From positions 176,770,060 to 176,834,059 of the forward strand of contig CM077115.1 in the NCBI GenBank assembly GCA_039619475.1: a stretch of 64,000 nucleotides of DNA, in the 5' to 3' direction. Below, piece after piece: positions 24,641 through 35,860 of the stretch. A program made the translations under genes and the position numbers. The DNA comes from Icerya purchasi (lineage: Eukaryota; Arthropoda; Insecta; Hemiptera; Monophlebidae). The notes under the pieces were generated by a model. That model worked only from the letters and a program-made list of their open reading frames with translations. It was not told the origin of the DNA and ran no database searches. Each line of letters begins with the position of its first letter. Within the stretch, counting starts at the first letter, position 1.

Positions 24641-25788
24641 AAAAAAAGCTTTTTATTATAGTTTCCAACTGTTACGTCATCTTGTTATAATTTCTTTCAA
24701 TGTAAAAACAATCAGTGATAATACGAACAAGCCGTTTTTTTTTATTAACTATCAATATTTACCAGCGTATGTTTCGCAAAATTACATAATGATGGTGTAA
24801 TTTTTTCCGTCCTTTATAATTACACCATGATTATACGTAATTCCGAAACGTGCCAACGGCCATTTTTAGACCGTTAAAAATGATTCGAAAAAGAAAAAGT
24901 CTACGCGACGGAAATAATTTTATAACGCGATATTCCCTAATTGTCTAGAACGGTTTTATCTAGGTAATAAATACGCACGGCTAGCGTAATGCTAAAATAA
25001 AAATAAAAATTTTTCACCTGTAGTATACATATTTTTTTTTTAATAAAAGCAAGTATTATAAAATGTTACTTTTGTCCCGCTCAATTTTGTTCATTGACGC
25101 GCTATGTAGCTGCGGGAACTATTGATTTTTTACCAGTTTTCGCAATGATAATGTTATTTCGCGATTAATTCGCAATTATAAAAAACACACTCGTGTTTGT
25201 CTTCAGTTTTGTTGTTTTTTTTCTGGTTTTTCTGCCGCACATTTAATTGTCCAATTTTTGTTTATTTTTCATCGCTAAATTTTTATATTAAATATTTACA
25301 CAACAGATAAAATTCCGAAAGTGTGCTGTTGACAGTTTGATGTAAAAGCGAATGATAGTTTGCGATTTTTGACGAGGCAACCGGATAAAATGCGAATTAC
25401 TATCTGGAGGTTCCGCTGTGTATTAAGAGTTTCTAGCGGCCCTCGGGACAGAATAAACCAGAGTTTAAAGTTGAGAAACAGGCTGGCCCCTAAACGATGT
25501 TTACACTCCTAAGATGTAATCTAGGCGATGGTCGGCTTTACGCCCCGAGTTACCAGTGCGTACACTCTCATAAAACCCTTGCGAATCAACGAGTCGTCGT
25601 TCAACGTACAAACAAACGACAAATTAAACACTAAACTTGCATCACGCAGTAGCGAACTTGTATTAGAAAGTCTTAGCATTCCTTTTTTACGCTTCTCTGA
25701 TTGCAGCTTCGACAATGCCAGTAATCTGGATCATCTACAGTTCTACATGGCCGCACTAGGCCCCCCGTTTGAAGCTTACACTAATAAA

Positions 25789-25823
<35 letters not shown>

Positions 25824-26463
25824 GTTTTATGTAAAAAAAAAAGTGTCAAAGATGTAACATAAAAGCGTTGTTAGGAAAGAGTGTATTCTCTTTCATAATG
25901 CAAAGTGGATTTTTATACATAAGGCACCGAGGTAAATCTGAGAAAATGATGATGGATAGCGGGGGAATAATCACAATTAATATACGGAAAACAATCGCAT
26001 ACTTTCGATTAAAAATAACTAAGACAGTATAACAATTATTAAACGATCGAAAAATACGCCGTCTCGTGAATAGTTTAAAACGATCATTAATAAAAGCAAG
26101 GAAAATCTTTATCAAGCCTAGATGTCGGAGCGGCTCAGGGGCTGCACCCATGGGCCCCGCTTTATAAAGGGGCCCCTAAGAGGCTCCCACATGGATGGTT
26201 AAACGTGCAATAATGTATGTTTTTCCAAACATTTATGTTGCATATAGAATATTTGTAAATATACCGATTAAAAATTGTGAGACAGAAATATCTTTTTCGA
26301 TATTAAAAAGAATAAAAAATAGGTATAGATCAACCGCGCTAGATGATCGATTACCGGCATTATTAAGATAACGATCGAAACAGATTTTCTCCGTTCAGTA
26401 GGTTTTTATATAAAAATTTTCAGAAAGAAAAAAAAAAAAAACAAAAAAAAAATCATTATTTAC

Positions 26464-26498
<35 letters not shown>

Positions 26499-27514
26499 AG
26501 TATATAATATATATATTTTTTTTTATTGGCATCGAAAATTCTACCCATTGTTTGTATATTTAGTTTTGTTTACATTAATAATTATACGTTAATTCGTGAA
26601 TTCAAAATAATATAATTAAATTAAATTAAAGAAAATTTATTTATTCTATAAAACTGATAATTTGGTCACTTCCGAAATGGAAATCTAATATTTTCGTAGC
26701 CCCGAGGGCATAAATCCGGGATTGATCTTTATTCTCCTTACTTTTATTAATTGGAAAACCGATCAGCATAGATGTCTTCACTTCGAATAAGATAAAAACG
26801 CCGAAAAAAATTAAAATCGACCGCAATAATTAATGCCACGCGATCTTCCCGATAACAACATACATACGCGAGCAACTTAACTGTTCCAATATTGTAGAAT
26901 GATTATTATTTTGTCGATGTGAAAATTTGAAAACCACTCATTATTCCTATTGACAAATAAATTCGCGTGAAATGCATTCTATAAAATAATATTTATCACG
27001 TCTTCGCACACGTTTCAAAGCTAACACAGCTCTTCATGATTTTCTGGTCTTCCGTTTTTTTTTCACCACTCCGGTTCTAGGACTACAATTGGCGTTGAAG
27101 TTTAGCTATCTAGACCGCGACTTGTTTTACATAAAGTTAATACTTCCACATGACTCATTTCAGCCTAGACTAAGACGTGACTACGTAATTTTACTTAAAA
27201 CCGGATACATTTGAAGTTGCAGGAAAAGGTAAAAAGTTGATTATTGGGATAAATTGTGAGTAAGTACACGAGCTGGAAATGAGTTTAGGAACTCGCCGTT
27301 GGACCCGTGCCGACTCGGACTGAATTTTCCGCTGATTTAGGCGAGTTATATTAATTTCCATGGAATGCGGTTATAACTTACTCACCGTTATTCGGGTAAC
27401 GCATCTCTGCACCGATATCTCTTAAGGCTTCTCTGCAGATTCCCTGCTAGAGACGAAGAGAACTTGCTGGATGCTTCGACATTCTCAATCAATCAATCTC
27501 AGGTGCCGTACGCT
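24641..27514. other. AT-rich sequence without a recognisable gene
   Basis: No supportable gene. The frame 25528-25857 (about 109 residues) begins in less AT-rich sequence and runs into an (AAT)n tract at 25786-25822; it has no known motif. At 26106-26190 a GC-rich island contains a hairpin (GGGCCCC, 10-base loop, GGGGCCC) resembling hAT element ends. A (TA)n tract lies at 26468-26500. Confidence 0.4.
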
Positions 27515-27760
27515 ACATAGCGCGTTGGCGCAACCTATTCGTACATTTAGCTGTACAGATATAGGTTGTGTACCAGGCAATTGTAATATGCAACGCAGGT
27601 GTACACACGCAAGACTACAACCGAAACTGATTAGTAATCGTTTGATTTATCGATATACAAGTGCAGTCCGGTATGGGTCTGCTGTGTACTGACCTAGCGC
27701 GCATATGATGTTGTACGTGGTGGTTTGCCATTGCCTTCCACGTGACTATTAGCGATTCCC
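27515..27760 (-). repeat. SINE body / LINE 3' UTR, copy S3 (no tRNA head)
   Basis: Read on the minus strand it begins GTCACGTGGAAGGCAATGGC, continues with CATATGCGCGCTAGGTCAGT, and ends with blocks ACACCTGCGTTGCATATTAC and ACAATTGCC-like. These blocks recur in order in the tRNA-headed copies at 28262-28605 and 61185-61515. Here there is no tRNA head; instead the body follows directly the reading frame end of the Jockey-like fragment at 27750-28060, as a LINE 3' UTR would. Confidence 0.65.
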
Positions 27761-28060
27761 ACCGAATTCTAATTTGCCAAACAACTTGCTATGCTGAAGT
27801 TTGTGATAGTCTTGCACCGATGGAATGCTTAAATCGCGAAGCAGTGTTTTCTGTTTAACACGAAATAAGGGGCGTTGGCGATTTGTCTGAGTATTTTGGA
27901 CTGTAGCTGTTGAATTCTGTTGGTGTTGCTCTTGGACTTTGCGCCATATACCTCGATGCCAAATTTCCATACTGGTACCAGTGCAGATAGGTAGATTAAT
28001 CATTTGCAAGATATGCTCACGGCGGACTTCCTTGCTATAATGCAATTAAGAAGTCTTGAG
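27750..28060 (-). pseudogene. Jockey-like LINE reverse transcriptase tail fragment
   Basis: Minus-strand frames read YGAKSKSNTNRIQQLQSKIL then RQIANAPYFVLN, and after a frameshift LLRDLSIPSVQDYHKLQHSK to a stop at about 27750. This matches the C-terminal region of Jockey ORF2 ('SNxxxIQxxQSKxLRxIxNAPWYVxN...DLxIPxV'). It is about 100 residues, truncated and frameshifted. The sequence just downstream is shared with the SINE family. Confidence 0.65.
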
Positions 28061-28261
28061 ATAATTTTTAGTCTTGTGTGCCGGTCTGGGTGTTCCGTGT
28101 TAAACGTCGGGCCATAATTCATTTTAGATCAAATATTGCTTTGCGGGAGAACGTTATTATTTATTTTTACCCGGAGGAAGGACTGTTGATTTAATGTAAA
28201 GATGATTACGAATGTTTAATAACGACGTTATAGTTTGTATCATATAGCGCCATACCTAATT

Positions 28262-28605
28262 ACTAAGCGTCGCGGCGACTACCTAATCGTACGTTTCATA
28301 CAGACATAGATACAGTATTCTAGGCAATTGTTTATATGCAGTACGAATGTGTGTACACACTTGCCAGACTACATTCGGAACTGATATTGTGATTGTTTGA
28401 TTTACATCGTTATACAAATTCAGTCCCCCGGGTGTGTCTGTTTGGTGTACTAATACACCTACGATGATATGCTTGTTTACCATTGCCTTCCGCATGATTA
28501 TTAGCGATTATTTAATATAATTTCTCGTAATAATTTCTATCATCGCCAAGGATCGAATCCAAGACTGCCGCGACGGAAGTCAAGCGCTCTAGCAATGAAA
28601 TAAAA
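28262..28605 (-). repeat. tRNA-derived SINE, copy S2
   Basis: On the minus strand the head has an A-box remnant (TTGCTAGAGCGC, from 28586-28597) and a good B box GGATTCGATCC (28550-28560), followed by a spacer and the shared body (ATAATCATGCGGAAGGCAAT near 28480-28500). Sequence after the body matches the 61-kb copy with substitutions. Established: A/B boxes of this kind are pol III promoters of tRNA-derived SINEs. The flanking duplication was not determined. Confidence 0.7.
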
Positions 28606-30628
28606 AATATAACATAACATCGACTATTATAAACGAAATCGATTATTATAAATGAAATCGATTATTATTGGTACACGGTTAAAAAATATAAAAACGACAC
28701 CGTTAAAAATTAAATAATGACCTTGCAAGACGACGGTGGTAGCAGCGGAAAAATGAACAATGTAAAATATAAAGAAAAAACAAACATTACATTATTTCAT
28801 CGATAAAACGGCGTAAAAGCGCTATAGATTAATTATTACATAAGGAATTATCTTGAATGGAAATATTGCGACTAATACGGAGATTTCTTTATTTTTAACT
28901 CATATAATAATTTTCGGCCAAGTTTCACACTTTATAATTATTTTATTTTTTTTACACGTCATGTACAGCAACTAGGCTAGGAGCGTATTATTAAAATATA
29001 TTATAAATGTTATACATGCCACTGACGATTTTTCTATATATCCATATTTTACTGCATACACATTACATCTGGTTTTGAAATTTCTACATATTTGGCCAGC
29101 ACATATTTTCTGACATCGTAATTACTTTATAAACACCCGAATATGTTACGCATTTTCTTTATATTTTGTATTATTTATTTTTCCGTTATCATCACAGTAT
29201 TGTCGATTTTTAAGATGTCGTACACATTATTCCGTAACTCCTAAACCTGACCAACCTCAGCGGAAAAAACGGTCGAATGTTTTGTAGAGGAGTCTGCCGC
29301 AAAGCTCTCACGAGAGAGAAAGAAGAAAACTGAAACTACCATCGAAAAAAAGGAAAAAATCGAAGCTCCAACGAAGAAAAAAACCGAAGTTGCGAAAAAT
29401 AAAAAAAGCCAATGCTCAGAAAATACCCGAAGCAATTGAAAAATCATTAAAAAATGCCAAAAAACAAAAAAAAAAAAAAACCCTATAACAACTAGGGGAA
29501 AAAAAGTTTTACGATTTTTTAAAAAATTTTAATGTTTTTCCGCTTTTCTCAAATTTTTTTCAGTCAATTTTGAACATTTTAAAACATTAAATAAGTGTTT
29601 GTAAGAAAAACTACATATTGTGCATCTTATTTTACACAATTTCAGGTATCATCAGAATTCGTGTTTAACTGAAAATCCGTATTTTCGCACTACAAGAGTG
29701 AAACGTTACGTATATACATACATATTTTGTATACATTCGGGACTACAATTTACCATAAGTGGAAAATATAGTGACCCTGTACAGATGAAATATAATTCTC
29801 GGCTTAGTTACCGTAACGTGGTTGGTTAGACAGTGGTATACATAGCTCAGGTAGAACCTAGTTTGAATTTTCAAACACCCAAAAAAAATTTCACTGGGTC
29901 CATAGTTAACGCGCTCAAAAAAAAAAAAAAGAGTTCTAAATACAAATCGCAAATGAAATGGCCAATAGAAAATGTGTATGATATCGGTAATATCCATTAT
30001 CAGCATTTTCGGTGGTTTACGAACGTATTGCAGCAGTGTGATGAAATATCGGAGCAAGAATTTCTCTTTTTTCCCTACTTTAAGTGCTTATCGGCAATAT
30101 TAATGATCGGCGACAACTTAACAAAAATGTAATAGTTAACCGAGACATCTGGTAATCTGTAACAGCGCGGGGTAACGATAAACGGAGGGGAAAACTACGA
30201 TAAATCGATATTATGTATTTATCGTGAGGCTGAAAATAATATGATGCGTTGAATGTTTCGAAGGGGCAGCCGTTTTATTTGATTAATACGTTGATAGAGA
30301 TGTCGCTAAGCGCCAGAGGTTCTGTGTGAGGGGAGCTATTAGTTAATAGAACGAGAAAATAAATAACGACGTTGCAACTTGACGTATGTTAGACGAAAAT
30401 TAGCTTTGGAACCGGATGAAATTTCGAAATGGAGTATTCGGTAAATGTTGTTTCGAATCGAATGAAGAATTTTGATCTAAAAAGCACGAACTAACGGTAA
30501 TAAATTGGGAATATCAAAACGCATTAGAAACTTCTTTCAACTCGTTCAGTCAGATATGTGCCCCCATTAGATAAATTAGTCATGTGGGCTGATGACATTA
30601 TTAACCGGACCCTTTCTTCCGGTACATA
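28606..30628. other. AT-rich sequence without a recognisable gene
   Basis: No supportable gene. At 29290-29480 the plus strand is lysine-rich in all frames (KKTE-like repeats) and purine-biased, with no start-to-stop gene structure. The frames 29743-30057 and 29833-30132 overlap on opposite strands and have no motif. Confidence 0.35.
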
Positions 30629-30929
30629 TACAGTAAGTTTCAAAAATATTCGGAAATCATTATGAAAAATGATTTTTCATTTATAAATGAACAAACAATG
30701 ATTTATAAATAAAAAAGTGCTATAGACTCGTCTACTATATATGTATCTAACAGAACACGTAAATAATAATGAAATTAAAAAATTAAATAAATTAACACAG
30801 CCTTTGTTAAAAATAAAATATCAGTTCAAAAAAACGGGCAACAAAAATTATCGGAAATTTGAAATTCGCTCAAATTTACATCAATAAAATAAAATTAAAG
30901 TCAACCCGAAACACGTTTTATACTTTGTA

Positions 30930-31718
30930 TGTTTACCCCCACCCCACCCCTTAGAGGTCTGATAACGACTTCCAAACGATCAGACATCGACGAAACTAAC
31001 TTACTTCCTGATCATTCGTGTGACTTTGCTATCCTCCGTATACGTTCACTCATTCACAATCTTTCCTATCTCCATTCAGTCAATATTGATCTGCTGTGGG
31101 TACCTGGCCACTCGGGCATATTTGGCAATGAAACGGCTGATTCCTTGGCTCGGGCTGCTGCTGCTTCCTCTCGTCTTTTTTTTAAAAAAATTCCATCCGT
31201 TAACCTGCTATCAGTTTGTAAAAGCTTTCATATCCGATTTTGGTCGGATACCTATGTTTCTTCTTTTTCCAACAGTTGTTCCTTTTACCTGTCAGTCCAG
31301 CCTACTCTTCCTTCATATTCATGGTTTCTTTTACATCCCTCCCTTCGTCGTTCTGAAGTTGTTTCCATTGTTCGTATGCGCTTTGGCCATTCTTTGCTGC
31401 CTTCTTCCAGATTTCGTTTCTCCTTGATTTCTTCTCCACACTGTCCTCTCCATCCGGATGATGCAATTATTTGCGACGCCGATCATGTGTTCTTCCAGTG
31501 TTCATCCCTCTCGGTGGAGCGTTCTGCCTTATATTCTTATTTGCTTAAGCTTGGACTTCCTACCCCTTATTGTGCATCCTATATCCTGTCCTTTCCTTCC
31601 CCACTAATTATTCCTGCTATTTGTTCCTTTTTAGTTAAAATTTCTGATCGAATCAAAATATAACAGACTTCTTTCCTTACCTTTTGCTTCTGGGTAAAGG
31701 TCCTTGGTTGACGAGCCC

Positions 31719-31749
<31 letters not shown>

Positions 31750-32705
31750 TATTAAGGTAATATGACGGAATTTGTTCCCATACTTCCCTAAGACGTTCTT
31801 TTAATTGATTTTTATTCGCGAATAGGGGCTTCGTGCACTTGTCTATCTTAGTGATACCACAAATTCTCAATCGGGTTGCAATCAGGTGATTGCGGAGGCA
31901 TTTCCAACACTTTCGGACACAGTTATAGAATAATCATATTCTCGTGTCTTTCGAGCTTTGTGTTTCCAATCATTATGCTGGTCAAATTTAAATGACTTCG
32001 ATATACCTAATTTAGTCGCACTTTGAGAAAGATTGTTTTTTAAAATATCGATGTATCGGATATTGCCTTCAATAAAAACCAACGCGCCTACTCCACTTGC
32101 CGCAAAACACCCCCAAACCATGAGACTACCGTCGCTATGTTTTACAGTTGGATTTAATTTTTTCTCCAAAAATTCTGTATTAGGTCTGCGTCAAACTTTT
32201 TTCTTGCCATCGCTTCCGTCAATGTTGAACTTGGACTCGTCCGTAAACATCATTCGAAAACGATTTATTAACGGAAGCGTATTTTTTTGCGAATTCCAAT
32301 CGATTTTTCTTATTTACTTTAGAAATACAAGTTTTTTCCCCCTTATAGTCTTTGAATTATCCCATTCCTTTACTCTACGAACGGTTAGTGATGATACTTT
32401 TTTCTCAAAATTCTTGTATTTATCTGAATAGCTATTTTTGGTGCACTTATTTTCGGAGATTTTGCTATTGTTCGTGCGATGAACCGCTGATCTTGAATAG
32501 ACAGTTTCGGTGGTCTTCCTGTCAGCGGAATAGACTCAATTCTATCTTGTTTTTTAAAAACCGGTAAATAATATCCTGTACACGGTGGTACATTTTGATA
32601 TTTTCAATAATTTTGAAATTTCAAGTCCGTTCAGACCTCTTTCGAATGATTAAAAATAACTAACTGACGCATTTCAACCGAAGTACTACACGATTTTCTA
32701 CCCAT
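30930..32705 (-). pseudogene. Tc1-like transposase (broken)
   Basis: Minus strand, start at 32705 (MGRKSCSTSVEMRQLVIFNH, the paired-like DNA-binding region). It then has SIPLTGRPPKLS near 32515 and, at 32169-31882, VKHSDGSLMVWGCFAASGVG and FDQHNDWKHKARKTREY. The tail has SPDCNPIENLW and LREVWEQIPSYYLNK at 31870-31750. There LINE copy H interrupts it; the frame resumes at about 31003 with KLVSSMSDRLEVVI and ends near 30910 with GKHTKY-like sequence. The second catalytic Asp of the usual QDNDPKH motif is His here (QHNDWKH), and frameshifts occur, so it cannot be active. The third catalytic Glu (IENLW) is kept. Confidence 0.8.
31004..31745 (+). pseudogene. Non-LTR retrotransposon tail with RNase H, copy H (inside Tc1)
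   Basis: Plus strand, 5'-truncated within RNase H. A frame starting about 31007 reads DHSCDFAILRIRSLIHNLSY, then LLWVPGHSGIFGNETADSLARA, CDADHVFFQCSSLSVERSAL, and stops at 31661. The tail GGTTGACGAGCCC is followed by poly(A) at about 31720-31747. The sequence AACTTA lies on both sides (30998-31003 and 31746-31751), a candidate target duplication. The apparent N-terminal residues encoded by 30929-31003 belong to the antisense of the transposase, not to the LINE. The frame is intact where present, so the insertion is fairly recent. Confidence 0.85.
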
Positions 32706-33083
32706 TTTCAAACCAGTCGTCACTACTTTGGATTATCCGCACTGTTAATTAAACAGTTAACGCGCTCAAAAATGTCACGTTCCGTCTCAGAATGGGAAAA
32801 ACGTTAATTAAGCGTGTTTAGAACGTGTGCTGCGCACTCAGGTATATACCTCACAGGTATTGTTTCATCGTTTCGGAATATTTATGTTGCTTGTAATTTT
32901 TCGGGGGTTTTCCTTTTCTTTTTACTGTAGCCGCGTCGTTGTACTCTTTTTTATTATTACGCTGATGCATTTGTGTCATTCTAGATGTACTACACATGCT
33001 TACAACGAAATTTTTATTATTAAACCCCATTACGATTATTCATTTTTCTTAATGATTTCCGAATATTTTTGGAACTCACTGTA

Positions 33084-34128
33084 CACGTATACAGTATTTT
33101 TACATTTAATACACATCTCTCTATACGCGCTTATCGACATACTACCGCGCATCCTGAATGTCCTTTTTTCTTTTTTTTCTTTTTCGTTTCCTACGTATCA
33201 TTTGCGGATATGCAAAATATCCACTCTCACTTCTGAGGAGCACCGAGCGCGTTTATTAAATTCTCGCTGAAATAAATAATAGCCGCGCCGATATAATAAT
33301 AATAGTAGTAGTGGTAGTAGTAGTAGTAATAATAATAATAATAATAATGATCTTTGCAAATCGGCAAAAACACGAAAAGACTCGGTTGGTACTGTTTACT
33401 GTCGGGAACAAGTCGTTGTTGTTTTAATATAAGAAAGGCTGCCTGTTTCAGGGCGAAAAATGACTGGTACAATAGCAGCTATCTCTCGGCATCATCTCCT
33501 AAAGGTTATAATGTTGAATAAATTAACAACGATATTAGATTTTCGCTATTATGTAAATATATTACACTTTCGTTGTTTGCCAACTGAAATAAAATTCACC
33601 GCCGGTAAAAGAAGCTGAGTTGCTCATTTATTTTTATTAAATGTAGTTGCGCGCACGGCTCCAGTGAAAACAAAATTATTATTTCTGTTCGTAGATAGAC
33701 TTTGTAACGCAAGACTGCAGCTTTCATTTAGCCGCAGGAAGTTGCTGTTTATTCGGGACAGTAGATAAACAGAAGTAAGTGTGTATCAGGGTATTTTTCT
33801 TATTAGCTATAAAGACAGACATTCATTCAGCAAAGAGTAGAGTGTAAACTATTCTTCTCGAAGTCGCTTTAACTCGTACTTTGGCTACATTCAAAATTCG
33901 TTTATTTCTTTCAATTTCAGTACAATAATTTGCAGTTTTAATAGGGCGACCCTTTACCCTACCCGAATCAGTGAATTGATTCTGATGAGAAAAATGTTCT
34001 CTTCTAAATGGTGTGTCATACGCGACATCCTGAAAAGTTTCATATTTAGTGAAAAACAAAAAAATGGGGTAATTTTTCAAAGAAAAAAGCGGAGGAAACC
34101 CCTGACTACTAAAAACTGTGGTGTAACA

Positions 34129-34161
<33 letters not shown>

Positions 34162-35000
34162 TATATACGACATGGCAATTAGAACTGGAAAACCGTATTT
34201 TTTTCTCCGCTTAAGAATAGACCAAACCCTAAAAAGAAAAAAAATCAAATATTTTTACTGGCTTTTATTTCTGGGACTTTTAAAACAGAGTTCATAGAAA
34301 AAAGAAATTATCTTAGTTAAAATACGGAGAAATATGTGTTTACTTTTTTTTCTCCTCCGAAAACTGACGTTTATCAACAAGATCAGAATGCAGGACACAA
34401 AACGTGGCCGTTTATGCATTATGTTTGTTTTCATTCTAGTCGCACACACATGGTTTAGGACATTAACGCTGTGTTTTTTAGAGTATAGAATCTGTCGGTC
34501 TTATTTGCGAAGTGTAGTCGGTTTTTGATTTTTTTTAGTTGGAGCGTGTCACACTAATTTCGATTGTTTGCATTGTGAGGGCAAATGTAACTTATTTACA
34601 TTTTACATAGGAAAAGTTGATTGGCCAATTTTAGAATTTCTTCTTAGCGATAATAAATTATTGACGTAATAATAAATGCGCTACGTTTTGTATATTTGTT
34701 TTCAAAAGAAGTTATTGAAAAATGGTGTGTAAGTAGGTCATATCGTGAAACAAAACTGATACACATATATTCGTAATCGAAGAAATTACTATCTAACTTC
34801 TAGCTTACCTAAAAGTTTTTAATTATCTTTGTAAATTAAAAAAATTCTTAATTTCTTTCGTTTCTACCGATTAAAAGATGTATTTCTATTGATCGGTTAA
34901 GTAAAAATAACGGGAAATTTAAAAGAAAAAAATAATTATTGTTTATTTAATGTTCTTTATTTATGTCTATCAGTATTTTTACTTTTTCGTTGGCGTGTTA
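33084..35000. other. AT-rich sequence without a recognisable gene
   Basis: No supportable gene. It contains a TAG/TAA trinucleotide repeat at 33290-33350 and a (TA)n tract at 34128-34160. Open frames 33823-34248 and 34255-34528 have no motif and overlap on both strands. Confidence 0.4.
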
Positions 35001-35003
35001 ACT

Positions 35004-35860
35004 ACGGGGGTATTTGGTAATGAAGCGGCTGATTCCTTGGCTCGGGCTGCTGCTTCTTCTCGTCTTTTTAGAAAAAAAAAACACCATCTGCTAACCTCCT
35101 ATCGATATGTAAAAGCTTTCATATAAGAGATCATGGTATCGGATATTTACGCTTCCTCCTTCTCTAATAATTATTCATTTCATCTGTCTGTTTAGCCTAC
35201 TCTTCCTTCCTATTCGTGGTTTCTTTTGCATCCTTCTCTTCGACGTTCTGATGTTTTCTCCGTTGTTCGTATGCGTTTTGGCCATTTGTTGCTGCCTTTC
35301 TCCAGATTTCGCTTTTCCCTTATTTCCCTCCGCACACTGCCCCCTCCATCCTGATAATGCAGTTATTAACGACTCCGATTATGTGTTCTTCCAGTGTTTA
35401 TTTCTTTCTGTGGAGCATTTTGTGTTCTTATTTGTGTTAAGGCTTGTGGGCTTCCTGTTCCTTATTGTGCTTCCTATATATCCCGTCTCTTTTCCCTCCT
35501 AACCCCCACAGACCGCTGTGAATGTGGCGAAGTACAATCAATAGACCACCTCTTCCAATGTTCCCAGCATGGTGGACACTTCACTCTGGAAACAATCCAT
35601 CAAGCCGGAAAAGAAGTCGTGGAATGGATTGAAAGTTTTCCGAATTCGCTATAGATTTTAATGTTAATATTTATTTTTTTTAATTTATATAATACCGGTT
35701 CCGTAATCGAAACGAAATAATCCTTCCCCCCTAGTTATTCCCGCTATATTTGTTGCCTTTTAGCAAAGATTTCTGATCGGATTAAAATATAATCGACTTC
35801 TTTCCTTACTATTTGTTTCTGGATGAAGGTCCTTGGTTGACGAGCCCAAGAAAATAATAA
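35004..35860 (+). pseudogene. Non-LTR retrotransposon tail with RNase H, copy I (split)
   Basis: Plus strand. It starts inside RNase H (GVFGNEAADSLARAAASS), runs with several stops through PTLPSYSWFLLHPSLRRSDV and the tail (VFFQC region, VPYCASYIS) to about 35508. It resumes at about 35735 with the family's C-terminal sequence (LVIPAIFVAF) and the 3' tail GGTTGACGAGCCC ending about 35850. The gap holds an unrelated LINE tail. There are more stops and frameshifts than in copy H, to which it is closely similar. Confidence 0.7.
35509..35735 (+). pseudogene. Second LINE tail with CECG zinc motif, inside copy I
   Basis: A short frame reads DRCECGEVQSIDHLFQCSQH and ends ESFPNSL with a stop at about 35652, then about 80 bases of AT-rich 3' UTR. 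C-x-C...H-x4-C motifs of this form close the ORF of many R1/Jockey-type LINEs. It differs from the RNase H family motif. It interrupts copy I, whose sequence resumes after it. Only the last ~45 residues are present. Confidence 0.55.

Larger units (their letters stand above)
30629..33083 (-). mobile_element. Tc1-like DNA transposon interrupted by a LINE
   Basis: The terminal inverted repeats are 30631-30672 (begins CAGTAAGTTTCAAAAATATT) and 33040-33081 (its reverse begins CAGTGAGTTCCAAAAATATT), about 40 bp with four mismatches. Both ends are flanked by TA (30629-30630 and 33082-33083), the Tc1/mariner target duplication. Between them lies a minus-strand transposase pseudogene, itself split by LINE copy H at 31004-31745. 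Without the LINE the element is about 1.7 kb, the usual length for Tc1 elements. Confidence 0.85.

Noticed and set aside
25528..25857. 109-residue frame, possible host exon
   Set aside because: Runs into an (AAT)n tract, has no recognisable domain, and no flanking splice pattern could be confirmed.
29290..29480. Lysine-rich coding stretch
   Set aside because: Purine-rich low-complexity sequence; lysine-rich in every frame, with early stops.
30929..31003. N-terminal part of the 244-residue frame at 30929-31663
   Set aside because: These bases are antisense transposase sequence of the Tc1-like element; the LINE begins at about 31004.
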